This document shows, piece by piece, positions 12,051-23,400 of a DNA stretch of 64,000 nt. The notes beneath the pieces were generated by a model. The model saw nothing but the letters and a program-made list of their open reading frames with translations, ran no database searches and was not told the DNA's origin. Source of the stretch: Mycteria americana. Lineage: Eukaryota; Chordata; Aves; Ciconiiformes; Ciconiidae. Position 1 is the first letter of the stretch, and every line of letters begins with the position of its first letter. The translations under genes and the position numbers were made by a program. The stretch covers positions 41,159,501 through 41,223,500 of the forward strand of contig NC_134368.1 in the NCBI RefSeq assembly GCF_035582795.1, read 5' to 3'.

Positions 12051-15000
12051 CAAGATAGTGTTCTAAAACATGGAGATTTTCTGCCCTAAGAATTTTTACA
12101 GAGCAGTCAATTTAACAGTTCTGTTCAGACACTTCAGGGGCCACTTGTGCTCCAATAACCACAAAAGCAAGAAGAACCTGCAAAAAGCATACACTACAAC
12201 CACCTCCAAAAAAAGAAACCTCTTTAACTGCAACAAGATTGCACTCCATTCTCTGGAAATCTGAATGGGATGTGACCACATACACATTCATAGCCAGGAG
12301 GTTAAGTATAAAAAATGTGCTGTAGGTTAGTAACAAATGATTACAGAGCTCTTCTCAATACTAACCTCGCACTTGAAAGTTTATTTTTATTTATTATTAT
12401 ACTTAATTTTTCTTTTTCCTGACATTTAAACTTATGTGTGAAATTGATCTCTGGGTCTGACATATCCTCTTTCATTCCATCATTATCAGTCTCCCATTAC
12501 AGGTATTTTCAGACAATAGGTAACAACTTGAAAAGGAAGTTAAGACAATGAAAATAGTAGCATTAATTAGTGCTCTTAAATCTTGATTTGCCTGGGGGGG
12601 GGCAGAAATCAACTCTAGCATTAAAACTCTAAATGATTCTTTAATCAGACTGAAAAAGAGAATACAGAAGGTCAAACCCAAAGAGATTAGGGTTCAGACT
12701 ATCAATAAACTAGGCAATTTACATCTCATTGAGAAAGAGGCTACTGAGTAAGAGGCAAAAGCAGGTTGTCTAATGGTGCAAGTAAATGCAATCAATTATA
12801 TCTAGAACAGAAACAAAACAGGACATCTCAAAACATATAAATTGAAGGGATGGGATAAATCCTACTCCCCCAAAAAAACTGCTAGTAGAGATGATTGGTT
12901 TCAAGAGACCATGAAACTGAGTAAAAACTACACAACTATAGTACAACGAAAGGTGAGAGAGAAAAAAACCCTTACAAAATCAGTCAAACATTGGATGTAA
13001 TAAACCATGAGAAAAGTATGAACCATCAACAGGATGTGGCCATGAGAAGAGATATACAATGTGTTAGGAAAGCTATTTTCAACACAGAAGGAAGCTTAAC
13101 ACCATTATACCAGGCACTCATGCACTACATTTAGTTAGCATATTCGAGAAAGATGGACTTAAACATTTTGGATACAGTGTTTTAAAAAATGATGGAAGGA
13201 GGTGGTAATTACCAGAGATATTAGAAGTGTTATTTAAATCAAGATACCATACAGGCTAAGCAACTGGGTTCAAATTGGCCACATAGGCTGGAAAATAGAT
13301 ATAGGTTCCTGTACCCGAACTGAATTTCTAGTCAGTAGAAGCATTAAGAAAAAAAATTCATTAAGTAGGGAAAAGGCAGTATTAACTTCACCATTATAAG
13401 ACCTATAATATACAGCCCAAGAAAAAAAAAAGATTACATTAATACTTTTCCATTCCAACAACTACTTCCGAGAGCTGGGGATCCCACATCATTAAACAGG
13501 AAATTAGACACTGGGCGCTGAATAGAAAGATTCATCACTGATGAAGATTTTAGAAATTACTGAATTATCACCTTGTCTGCTTACATACAGCTTCCCACAT
13601 AAAACTGAACAAAGTAGCCCAAGAGAAAAATCTAAGGAGGAGCCTTAGCAGAGACAACCGTGCAGTCAAGGTCATCACCACAAATGAAAACACCACCAAA
13701 GGAGAGAAAGACCTGGAAGAGACAAGTTCCCACACTTCATGACAAGACTGCCTTGAGAGCTAGTATATGATATTGTTAACAACATTTTAAAAAGTCAGCA
13801 AAACAGTACAAGCCTTTACTGCTAATCTAGTGAATCCCACACATAGCAGCAAAATCAAATTCTCCGGCCTGTGCTAGAACAGGGTAAGGAATAAATGGTC
13901 CCAATGGATTTGGCCAAGGCGTACTTATTATAGGACTTAAATGGGGAAAACAATACCGTACAAAGCTTCCATCCTTCTCCAGTGCCCAAAGTACAGCTCA
14001 GCTGCTACCATAAATAACTGCTAGCCTGAATGACACTATGTCACCAAATTGCTTATACCCTACAGGTGAATTCTCAGTTCTCATAGCCAGTTGCTACAAT
14101 TCAAATGTTACATTGATATTTACTTCTCTTCTTGTACCACTTATCTTTTGCCTTATATAACAAAATATGCGAGTTACACATTATCTTCAGCAGAATTCGC
14201 TCAAGTAACTCTTATTGTCCACATCAACTCTGACTCACAGACTACAGGAAGAGGAAATATTGCTTTCCCTAAGTTATCATCTCCCATTACCACCGTTAGA
14301 AATAAAATACTGGCCCATCGAGTTAAACGGACCATTAGTCAAACTCACCAAGGACTCTCTTTGGTTTTTCTTGCTATGGGGAAATTTTCCTCATAGTAGA
14401 TGACCAAATTACAAGTTTATCATTGTATTATGGGTCCTTTCAATAGCAAGAGCTACTCAGTGAGTCCAAGATTTGGTGTAATACAATGCACAGGATGATG
14501 CTTCTGTTGAAACAGAGAGATGGAATAAGACAGTAGATATCTTGTCAGGGAGAATAATTAATATGTTACCAAAAAAACAGTAGGTAAAACAACACTCCCA
14601 AGATATTTTAAAATTTTTGCATTACGTGTATTACTCCATACATACTCCATATTACCTTTGCAAGTTCTTTAGATCGCCATGTCTCTGTATGGGTTACAAC
14701 AATTAGCCAGAGATAACCACAGTCTTAACTGAAGCTTTTGAACAGTTCTGATATGTAAAACAAGTAACGGTAACACAGAGTTAGCTTGACTAATTTGTGC
14801 AAGGCACTTGTTCTCTCACAGAAACCTTAAAATATATCAGTAACCTATACAGTTGTGCCTTTAGTCAGGAAAGAATTTATTTGCAAATGGCACAACCTAA
14901 GTGAATTTCCCCTATTTCAGGACTATAAAAAATTAGGAAGTGCAAAGGTTAGCAACTTGAACTTAATTTAAAACAATGGGAAATATGCCTTACCATGAAT

Positions 15001-15900
15001 AACTTAAGCAAAATAATACTTTGCTAAAGTTTGAAGAACATCTGATTGTTTACTAGATGTGTTTATTCCCTCTGAATTCTTCCCCCTAAGTGCTCTTATG
15101 AATAGCAGGAAACTGCATAATGTCATGACAAATTTTTTAAATGAGGCATAAAACCAGAAAGCTCTACACTCCTAACGTAGAAGGGACTTAAAGTTTAGAA
15201 TCAGTTAGAAAGAGACACAATGGACTCCCTAGCCCATGATGGTTTTGAAAGAATGAGTACATGACCATCAGAAAGATATTCTTGAAACAACCAGTTTTGA
15301 GGCTTGAAATGGAAATTTCAAAGTATTTATGTTCTGTATCATGCAGTGGTTAAGCCAATTAAGAACACTACAGTCTTTATTGATTTTAAAATCCAGAACT
15401 GTGATATTTACTACAGCATTCCAAATAATTAAAGATCTCACTCAGACTTTGATTTCATGCTTGCCATTTTCAAACCTTCCAAAATCATTTCTCAAATTGT
15501 TGTGTGACCATTTCTATGTAAAGCAACATCTCTTAAGAGATCAGTGGAATTTATTTAACAAAAAAACCCCTTTAAATACTTATTTCTTCATTTGCAGAGT
15601 CTCCTGTCTTAAATTTATTTTCATAAGCTTTGTTTGCTTAGCCTGTAGTTTGCTTTTGTACTCAAATAATTTTTTTAGTTCTCTAAGCTTGGTTTTGTTT
15701 CCCCCTCCCGCACTTGTCCCAGCTGAGAAAAGCAGTTGAAGTATAAATAAGCCCAAAGCTCTCCCTCCCTACGGAGGGCAAGCGTTTTCCACACAGTTTT
15801 CTGCTTCTAAAGATTGCTGCCTCCGCGTTTACTCGATTTTAAGTTTATGTTTCCACACAAGCACGTTTGTACAGAGATACGCGTACGGTCGAAAAGTCCC
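12051..15900. other. intron-like AT-rich sequence
   Basis: No supported gene. Weak minus-strand splice-bounded segments exist (13572-13604, 14656-14684), but only as tiny chance-prone frames. The 136-codon plus frame at 15329-15739 runs through T-rich sequence next to the CpG island and has no recognisable domain. Confidence 0.45.
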
Positions 15901-16090
15901 AAAACCAATGCAAACACCCAACAATACCGTCAGCCCGCTCCTGGAGACCAGACAACCGCCCAAAGCCCCGAAAGCTCCCCAGGGCCGCTCCGTCCCCAGG
16001 CCGCAGGTGGGCGAAGAGCGGCGCGGCCCGGCCGAGCCGCACAGAACCGCCGCCCGCGGGACAACCGGGCCCGCACCGGGCTCAACCGCC

Positions 16091-16165
16091 CGAGCCGAGC
16101 CGAGCCGAGCCGAGCCGAGCCGAGCCGAGCCGAGCCGAGCCGGGCCGAGCCGAGCCGAGCCGGGC
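16091..16165. repeat. (CGAGC)n pentanucleotide repeat, 15 units
   Basis: Ten perfect CGAGC units, then CGGGC, three CGAGC and CGGGC. It lies in the CpG island, about 85 bp inside the proposed first intron of the minus-strand gene. It creates the long arginine/alanine/proline-rich open frames on both strands between 15814 and 16724, which I do not regard as genes. Confidence 0.92.
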
Positions 16166-16390
16166 GGCCCCCCGCCACACGACGGAGCGAGAAGCGCCGT
16201 GCCGCACACCTCCTGCCCGCTGCCCGGCGGCGGCGGCCGCCCGCCCTCACCTGCCCGCCCGCAGCGCGTCCGTCACCGCCGCCGCGCAGGGGGAAACCAA
16301 CCCGTCTCCCGGGCAACCCGGCGGGCCCGCCCCCGCCGCGCGCCCATTGGAAGCAGGCGCCGGCCGCCGGCGGGCGGAAGCGGGGATCGC

Positions 16391-16403
16391 GTTACTTAGC
16401 AAC
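16391..16403. promoter_or_regulatory. RFX X-box-like motif
   Basis: GTTACTTAGCAAC is an imperfect inverted repeat close to the RFX consensus GTTRCC-N-RGYAAC: the right half matches fully and the left has one mismatch. RFX factors drive genes of ciliated cells among others. In a CpG island this hints that one or both divergent genes are ciliary, but a motif alone proves nothing. Confidence 0.45.
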
Positions 16404-16550
16404 GAGGCAGCCGGCGCGGGCCCCGGGGGACAGCCCCCGGGCGGGCGCGGGTTGCTGCGGCCCGGGGAGATCCCAGCGGCGGCTCGCGCCTCAGCCGTTA
16501 ACGGCCGCGTCAGCGTGACCTGGGAGACACTGAGGGGGCGAACCCCGACC

Positions 16551-17570
16551 CCAGCTCCGCTCTTTCCTGCGGGTTTCGACCGGGTCAGTAGTTGGGAGAG
16601 GGGAAGTTTTCCAGAGCTAGCAGTCCGCCTTCCCCGTTACCGTGACGGGATCAGAAACCAGTGTCAGGAGGGAAGGGCCGATTTTACGCGCTCCGAGGAT
16701 CTCCGGGGAGTGCTGGCCTCATAGCCCCGGACGACGCTGTTGTTAAGATAAGCGTTTTAAGATGACATGAATTTTGAGCCATTTAGCTATAGCTGCGCCT
16801 CGTTTGTAGAGACCATTGCTCCATGCTGGGGGACTGAAAAGAACTGCAGACTATCGTGTTACACACTGACTAATCCCGTCAAATACGAGTCACAAAACGC
16901 ATTCCGCTGGATCCAACTCCACCAACCTGGAGTCATCAGGTACATCATGTGGGCTTTTAATCCACAGACATTTATTGGACAACATCTTGTTTTTCTCTTC
17001 TAGTTTTTCCCTCCTCCATTTGTTTGTGCAGCTGGATGGTGGCTTGCAGCGTGGAACTTACTTGTTTACTGAACAACAATTTTTCCCTGAATTATTTTTC
17101 AGACAGAACAGTTTCCTGATTCAACTCACTACATCACCATTACTGTGTTTGTGTCAATGCAATGCAAATAGTGGGGAGGTAGCCCATGAGTTGTGGAACT
17201 ACAACTCCAAAGATCGTTCTTGATTTCTTTCATTAAAGCTAACTCAACCCTCTGTAGCTGGTATCTATGCATGCTCAAATAAGAAAAAGTGTCTTCTTAC
17301 TCTGTTCTCTGGACAAAAAGAATCTATTGCTTGAGGAGATCTGTCCTACAATGTAATTCCTGACCTTGCCAATAGATTCTTCTTTAGCGGAAGGAGCTGA
17401 GAAGAGATGGATAGGGTATCCCTTTGTGTATGAATTACTGGGCAGAAAGTGTACAGCTCCAACACACACCACCTGCCAGCAAAAATTTTTGCCGAATTTG
17501 TTTCCTGCCTTAGAAGCCTATGCTAAGTTTTAACCTATATGATCTCCCTGAACACCATAACAATCATAGT
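16551..17570 (+). other. possible 5' UTR exon region of the plus-strand gene
   Basis: Downstream of the CpG island, ATCAG|GTACAT at 16929-16941 could be the donor of an untranslated first exon. A second segment with a very good acceptor (pyrimidine tract at 17004-17031) runs 17032-17178 to GGGGAG|GTAGCC and is open for 49 codons. I could not link it in frame to anything. Confidence 0.25.
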
Positions 17571-17850
17571 TGGTCATACGAGAAGTTCCAAGCGCTATAT
17601 TCCATATCCAACAATAGTCAGTACAAGAAGTAGGTGCAGAGAGAGTAAGGAACAAAGCCATACAGCCTTTCCCTCTTTATGTTCTGCCTTTTGACAATCA
17701 TGAGTTAGGGACTTGGTCATACAAAAGGTCCCACAAGCGCTATATTCCATCTCCAACAAAAGCTTCTAGCGGAGGTAGGTGCAAAGAATATAAGGAAAAA
17801 AACGTATTCTTTCCCTCTTGATATTATATCTTTTGGCAATTATAAACTAT
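17571..17850. repeat. diverged tandem duplication, two units of about 143 bp
   Basis: TGGTCATAC at 17571 and 17714 each begin a unit with the shared text CAAGCGCTATATTCCAT.TCCAACAA, then GTAGGTGCA and TTTCCCTCTT in the same order. The copies differ by many substitutions and small indels, so the duplication is old. It resembles no transposon I know. Confidence 0.7.
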
Positions 17851-18289
17851 GAGATTCTTGTACTAAATGTTACATTCAGATCATAGATATGTACCCCTGG
17901 TATTTATCTATCCCCCTAAACTTTTGATCTCCAAAACATCCCACCACACTGAATTCTATTTTTAAAGTCCTGCAGAAAAGCATCTGCATTTGTTGCTTTT
18001 AAAATAGCCATCTGGTAGCCATGTGCTCCGTTTTTAATGACAGGTAGCAAATAATAATCTTCTATTCAATTTCTGTGTGTCATTCATGCTTTCATAGCTC
18101 TTTTCAGCTGTCCTTTTCACAGGTTGAAGAGATCTAGCCTATTTTGTCTCTTAGATAAGACCTAATCTATAAATTCAAATGACCATCCTTGTTGCCTTTG
18201 TCTTTTCTAGTTCTACTTCATTCTTTTGAGATAGGGTGACTGGAACTGTCTACACATTATTCCTGGAAAAGAGATGGTCTGTGGGTCAT

Positions 18290-18540
18290 AGGACAGGTTC
18301 GTAGGATCATAAGATAGGACAAGAGGATGATTCAGATTAGAAGGGGCCTTCTGAGACAATCTAGTCAAACCTCCTGTTCAAAGCAGGGTGAGCTATGAGG
18401 TCAGACCAGGGTGCTTGTGGCTTTATCTTGGTGGTCCTCTGCTGAACTTACTCCATTTTGTTGATGCCTTTCTTGTGTTGGGGGCCTAAAACTGGATGCA
18501 GTATTACAGATGTGGTCTAAGAAGTGCTGAGTAGAGAAAA
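18290..18540 (-). mobile_element. old CR1 3' fragment, minus orientation
   Basis: Text such as GAAGGGGCCTTCTGAGACAATCTAGTCAAACCTCCTG, CAAAGCAGGGTGAGCTA and CAGATGTGGTCTAAGAAGTGCTGAGTAGAG is the diverged complement of an old CR1 subfamily end. No open frame survives. Confidence 0.75.
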
Positions 18541-19451
18541 AAAAAGTTAAATATGTATAACAGAAAAATGTTTTAATACTTACTCTTTCACATGTTAAGG
18601 ATAGAAACCTTTTTTTTCAATAGGACTACTCACATTTGAGTGCATAAAGTTGTAATTTTTTCTGGATTCTGAGATTATATTTAGCAGTGCAATCTCTGTT
18701 ATGTTGTGTTTTATTTCAGTTAGAAAAGTAATACAATATTTACTAACTACTAGGAGTCTTGATTAATCTAGGCATACATAATAACTCCTTTATGCAAGGT
18801 GTCTAGCTCTACCACACTACTAAGAACAAATCCTACCTCTTCTAACTTCTCTGTGACTTTCAGCTCAAGAAATATGAGTATCATGGTGAAATGTACTAGC
18901 TTATTGCCATCCACGTCCATCACACATAGTCTTATCTAGAGCATTATAGTTACCAGCGCCTGAGGTTTCTACAGAATTGTTTCTTGTTCTTTCTTAGTCG
19001 CCGAAAGCTAAACTGACGTTTATTCAGCTAGTTGTTTCTTTTTCTTACCAGAGCTCTGTGTTTTCTCCTGCACTCATGTTATTAAAGCAGGATACATTTA
19101 TCCCAAATATGAATAATACAATAAAACAAGTACAAATAGAATTTTAAATTGGGTCAAAAACGGAGTTTCAATTTCCATCATATGTAGAATCAATGAGTAC
19201 TTAGAATTTTGGTAAATTTCATTTTATTTCTATGATGTGACTGACCTCTGGTGGGAGTCAGCAAATATTATTTTATTTTAACTTCTCACTAAGAATGTTT
19301 TTTTTCCACTAGTGATCCTATAATACTATTAGCCTGCTGCCTGGCAGGGGTCATATGCTTTTCTACCTTGTGTTAACTGTCAAATTACATCTAGCAAAGG
19401 ATTTCATGTAGGACTCAGGCTGATGATTATTCTCCATTCTTGCTGAGAAGT
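18541..19451. other. intron-like sequence, nothing recognised
   Basis: No gene, repeat or RNA supported. Confidence 0.5.
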
Positions 19452-20050
19452 TGTCGTGGTTTAGCCCCAGCCAGCAGCTAAGCACCATGCAGCCGCTTGC
19501 TCACTCCCCCCCGGTGGGACAAGGGAGAGAATCGGAAGAGCAAAAGTAAGAAAACTCGTGGGTTGAGATAAGAACAGTTTAATAATGGGAACAAAACAAT
19601 AGTAATAATAATAAGGAATTGTAATGAGAAGGAAAAGAACAAGAGAGAGAGAGGAACAAAACCCAAGGGAGGGAAAAAGAAAAAAAAAATTAAAAAAAAA
19701 AAAAGATACAACCACTCACCACCCACCGACCGACACCCAGCCAGTCCCCGAGCAGCGATCGCTGCCCCCCGGCCAACTCCCCCAGTTTATATACTGGGCA
19801 TGACGTCATATGGTATGGAATAGCCCTTTGGTCAGTTTGGATCAACTATCCTGGCTGTGCCCCCTCCCATTTCTTGTGCACCTGGCAGAGCATGGGGAGC
19901 TGAAAATGTCCTTGACCAGTGTAAACACCACTTAGCAACAGCCAAAACATCAGCATGTTATCCATATTATTCTCATACTAAAATCCAAAACACAGCACTA
20001 TACCAGCTACTAGGAAGAAAATTAACTCTATCCCAGCTGAAACCAGGACA
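19452..20050 (-). mobile_element. solo LTR, avian ERV, minus orientation, exact 5-bp TSD
   Basis: Starts TGTCGTGGTTTAGCCCCAGC and ends ..CTATCCCAGCTGAAACCAGGACA. It is 599 bp and flanked by exact GAAGT direct repeats (19447-19451 and 20051-20055). On the minus strand it has a TATA box (..CAGTATATAAACTGG) and an ATTAAA signal. An A-rich run lies at 19676-19705. It lies 229 bp upstream of the proposed first coding exon, so it could affect that transcript. Confidence 0.93.
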
Positions 20051-20279
20051 GAAGTTCTTACTGAAAGATGTCAAAAGAAGAAAATACTTGAAAGAAGTTT
20101 CATTCATTACGCTTAGTTCATGCAGCTGTTTTATTAGATGCATGCATTCTGAGCATGCTGTGGCTAAAATCAATAGCTTTTAATAAGCTGTTTTAAGTGG
20201 AGGAACTGCCACCTTGGCAGTGCTGTTGATGTTGTCCGTTGGTAGTTACAGCATTAGGATTGCCTAGAATTCATTTCAG

Positions 20280-20415
20280 GAAATGGAGTATCTCTCACAG
20301 AGTCCAACATTTGCAAATCAGATCAGACCACATCAGAAAGTCCCACTTGCCCCTAGTGACTTATACGGGGTAGATTTTGAACACAGAGGTTCTGTGGCAC
20401 CTGAGGAAGTGCAAG
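20280..20415 (+). CDS. candidate first coding exon, plus-strand gene
   Basis: Acceptor ..ATTCATTTCAG| precedes GAAATGG, so the ATG at 20283-20285 has A at -3 and G at +4. 44 codons follow without a stop (MEYLSQSPTF..., ending ..SVAPEEVQ), then a donor CAAG|GTGACA, leaving one base. The upstream exon or exons would be untranslated and start in the CpG island. No signal peptide or known domain is visible. Confidence 0.45.
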
Positions 20416-23400
20416 GTGACAGACTCTTCCTGGCTGATGATTACCGGTAGTTTTCAAAAAGCAGCTTTTTTAGCAACATGAGATGCTCACTACTCTGAAC
20501 TGGCTGGCAGACAGGCTCTGGTTACAAAATCTAGCACTGAGGTGAGATTCACTTTGAGACTGGGGCACTTAGATTGAAGCGCTGGACCAGTAGGTATATA
20601 AACTGCCACTACCGTTAATTTCTCACAGGAGTCCCACAAGATCTTTCACAGTCTTTCACGGAGTAGCTCAGTTTACTAGAGACTAGCTGTTTAGGGTAAA
20701 ATTAATTGTTTGCTGAGATCTATTGACTGTATTGATTAGATCATTATTGACTGTAACGGGAATTTTAAACACCTAAATTTAAGCCATCTGAATCCCTCCC
20801 TAGATATTTACTGGCAACAGATTTTAGCCTAGGTAATCACCCTCCTGCAGTGATCCTGACCACAGGACCATTGCATATCACAGAGCTACTGGCCCAGGTA
20901 ACACTGAACCTGAGAAGGCACAGGCCTGTGCTGTTCTGCGCTGCACATCCCTCCCGGCTGTCAGGCCTGTGCTGTGCTGCACCTGCCTCGTGGCCGCGGG
21001 ACAAACTCAGCCAGCTCGTTGTAACAGAGGAAGCTGCAATGCTGCTCCCACTTGGTACCTGCAATTGCTCCACCTGAGCGGCCTTGCCTTTAGCTAGAAG
21101 TGCAGCAGGAAGTTCTCCTGTGAATATCCTTCTTGTTTAACAGTAGAAATGATGAATAGACTTGTTTTATTGTAAGAAAATCCTGTAGTAGCTCAAATGA
21201 CCAACATGGGGTAACCATTTCGTCAGGCAGGGTCTGCACAGCGTGCTGCATGCTGGTCAGAGGCCCATTCAATGCTGCGTGACCTAGGGGTCCCAGCATG
21301 TAAAGGCAGGTAAGATTATCTGTACTATTCTCTCTTTCTTTATAGTGTTAGCTCTAATAAATAGCATTTTAAATGATACTTTACAGAGTCTGAGTGCCTT
21401 TCTAACTGGGCTCATAATGGACCAGCATCTCCTGGTGCAAAACACCTTTTCTGATTTTTTTTCATTTTTTCAGAAATAGTTGTGGGATTTCTAGCCAACT
21501 GTGAAAAAGTAACTATAGAGGCATATTGATGATAGTTAAAACAAAATATTTTAGAATCAAAAAAGTGTTCTCTTCTCCAGGTATTGTACAGCTCCAGCTG
21601 GCTTGGCAGAATTCCTTCAAGGCAGAAGAAGCAAAGAGCTGGCAAATGTAACTATGTGTTACTCCTTTTATTAAAGACCAGAATAGATAGATTTTATAGA
21701 CTGGAATAGAGGTTTGCCGAGAGCATTATGCTCTTACACATCTATATAGGAACAAGCTCTTACAGGCAGCACATACAAGTCGTTTTGTTAAAGGCAGCAC
21801 ATACTAATGTCGTGATATGTGCTCAGGTCATATAGCAGTCACTCATGTCAACTCTACAACCAAGGCCTACAACTGAACTATTGAGATTCTGCTTGAAATC
21901 GCTATCTCCTTGTTACAATGTCTTCTGCAGTGGCCCACTGCAGTATCTTGCATAATTAAATATCAAATGCAAAATTAATGAAAAACCTATAATGATAAAC
22001 CTGAGAACTAACATTTCTAACTTCCCTGGGTGTTACAAAACATGTACTCCATGGACCTATTGATTTAAAAGTATTCTCCCTCTTGCTTGCTTCCTTCCTC
22101 TCCTCCATAGCCTTCTTCAGAGAGATAAGGAGAAAGAGAGATGAGTATTAACTGTCCTATCATTCAGTCCCACTAACAACACCTCTTATTTCACAGGTAG
22201 CAATCGTATTTTCTCTCAAATAGTTTATTTCATACACTTCTAATTAAACTTGAAGCAATTATTCTCATCTTACATTTAGTGTTAAATTAAATCCTGTGAA
22301 CTAGGTTTCTTTCTTTTTTTCTGAATATCTTGGCACTAATTTGAACTAATAGATAAAGAAATCATAGAAACACTTGTGTTGAGTCAGAAGCTATGTGTTA
22401 TGAGTTGCTTATGTTTTATAATGACTAGGCACTCAATTTTTTTAGTTTTAGATAATTGCAGAAACCAGGAGTAGTTTCAGGACTTTAATGATAGACAACT
22501 TTTCTATTCATTTTAAGTAAGTCTTTGCTGGTGAGAAAGGAAAGAAAGAAGAAGATTATATTGCCAGCTCTACTACAACTATTTTGTGTTGGCTTAAATT
22601 TATGTTTACACATGCTGCAAACTCTTAACACTTACAATGAATTTTGGTAACCCCAACCTGGGATTGCAAGAAAACAAGGCTTGAGATGCCATGGGAGAGG
22701 ATGAGATGCCACAGGCCAGGATGCAGTGTGGTAATGCTTGGTGAGGTGAAGCGAGTCCCAGCAGTGGTGTAAACACCTGGAGTGGAGAGAGAAATCATGG
22801 TGGGTGAACCGCTGGGGGACCAACTCCTCCGCGTCCCTCCAAGGGCAATCCTCTTCTGTGGCGGGCAGGAGCAGGGCCGGCTGTGCCTTTACAGACCATC
22901 ACCATGGCTCCCCTCAGAGTACTGTGCGAGGCTGTGGCTGGCATAGGAGTGGAATGGTATTTGCTCCAAACTAGTGTCAGGCTCAAGAGAAAAGATCTGG
23001 CCATTACCAAAAATGCACAACCAAAAAGGCACCTATGCATGTTTGAAATCTTACTTCTAACGTGCACTCACTTATGCAAGGCGGTTGCTGACTGCTTCTT
23101 TATGCATGTTTGTAAAGGTTGAACCTGCACATGTTTTAATATCAGGAAGTGAGAAATACTCTTGCACAGGGTGCCCATCAGTCCCTGTCTCTAGTGGTCA
23201 GATGTCGCAGCTAAGGCCCAGGTCTGCCAGCTTTGAGACGCGAAGACCGAAATCACCTGTTTGGCTACGAAAGTCTTTCTGTCATGCTCAAACAGCCATG
23301 ACTGGGTCCAGATGTGGTGGGTTTGGGTGAGTTCAAATGCAGTGCTGTGTCTGGTGCTGATGGGTGTGCGTGCCATGGAACTCCCTGGGATGTGCAGTGG

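Larger units (their letters stand above)
15930..16550. promoter_or_regulatory. CpG island, probable bidirectional promoter
   Basis: A sharply bounded GC- and CpG-rich block in AT-rich surroundings. It contains GC boxes (near 16325-16340), a CCAAT box read on the minus strand (ATTGG at 16346-16350), an ETS-like GCGGAAG (about 16374) and an X-box-like element (16391-16403). A strong minus-strand donor (GGGCAG|GTGAGG, GT at 16249-16250) suggests a minus-strand first exon of about 80 nt ending at 16251. Candidate exons of opposite strands lie on each side. Transcription start points are not visible, so direction is inference. Confidence 0.75.

Noticed and set aside
13572..14684. Minus-strand micro-exons (13572-13604, 14656-14684 and others) that can be chained to the 9442-9468 exon
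   Set aside because: Phase matches were possible only with exons of 17-35 nt and one intron near 50 bp, which is too short. This showed how easily such chains arise by chance.
15814..16724. Open frames of 126-285 codons rich in Arg, Ala, Pro and Ser on both strands
   Set aside because: They arise from the GC-rich island and the (CGAGC)n repeat, which lacks stops in most frames. Frames overlap on both strands and have no domain.
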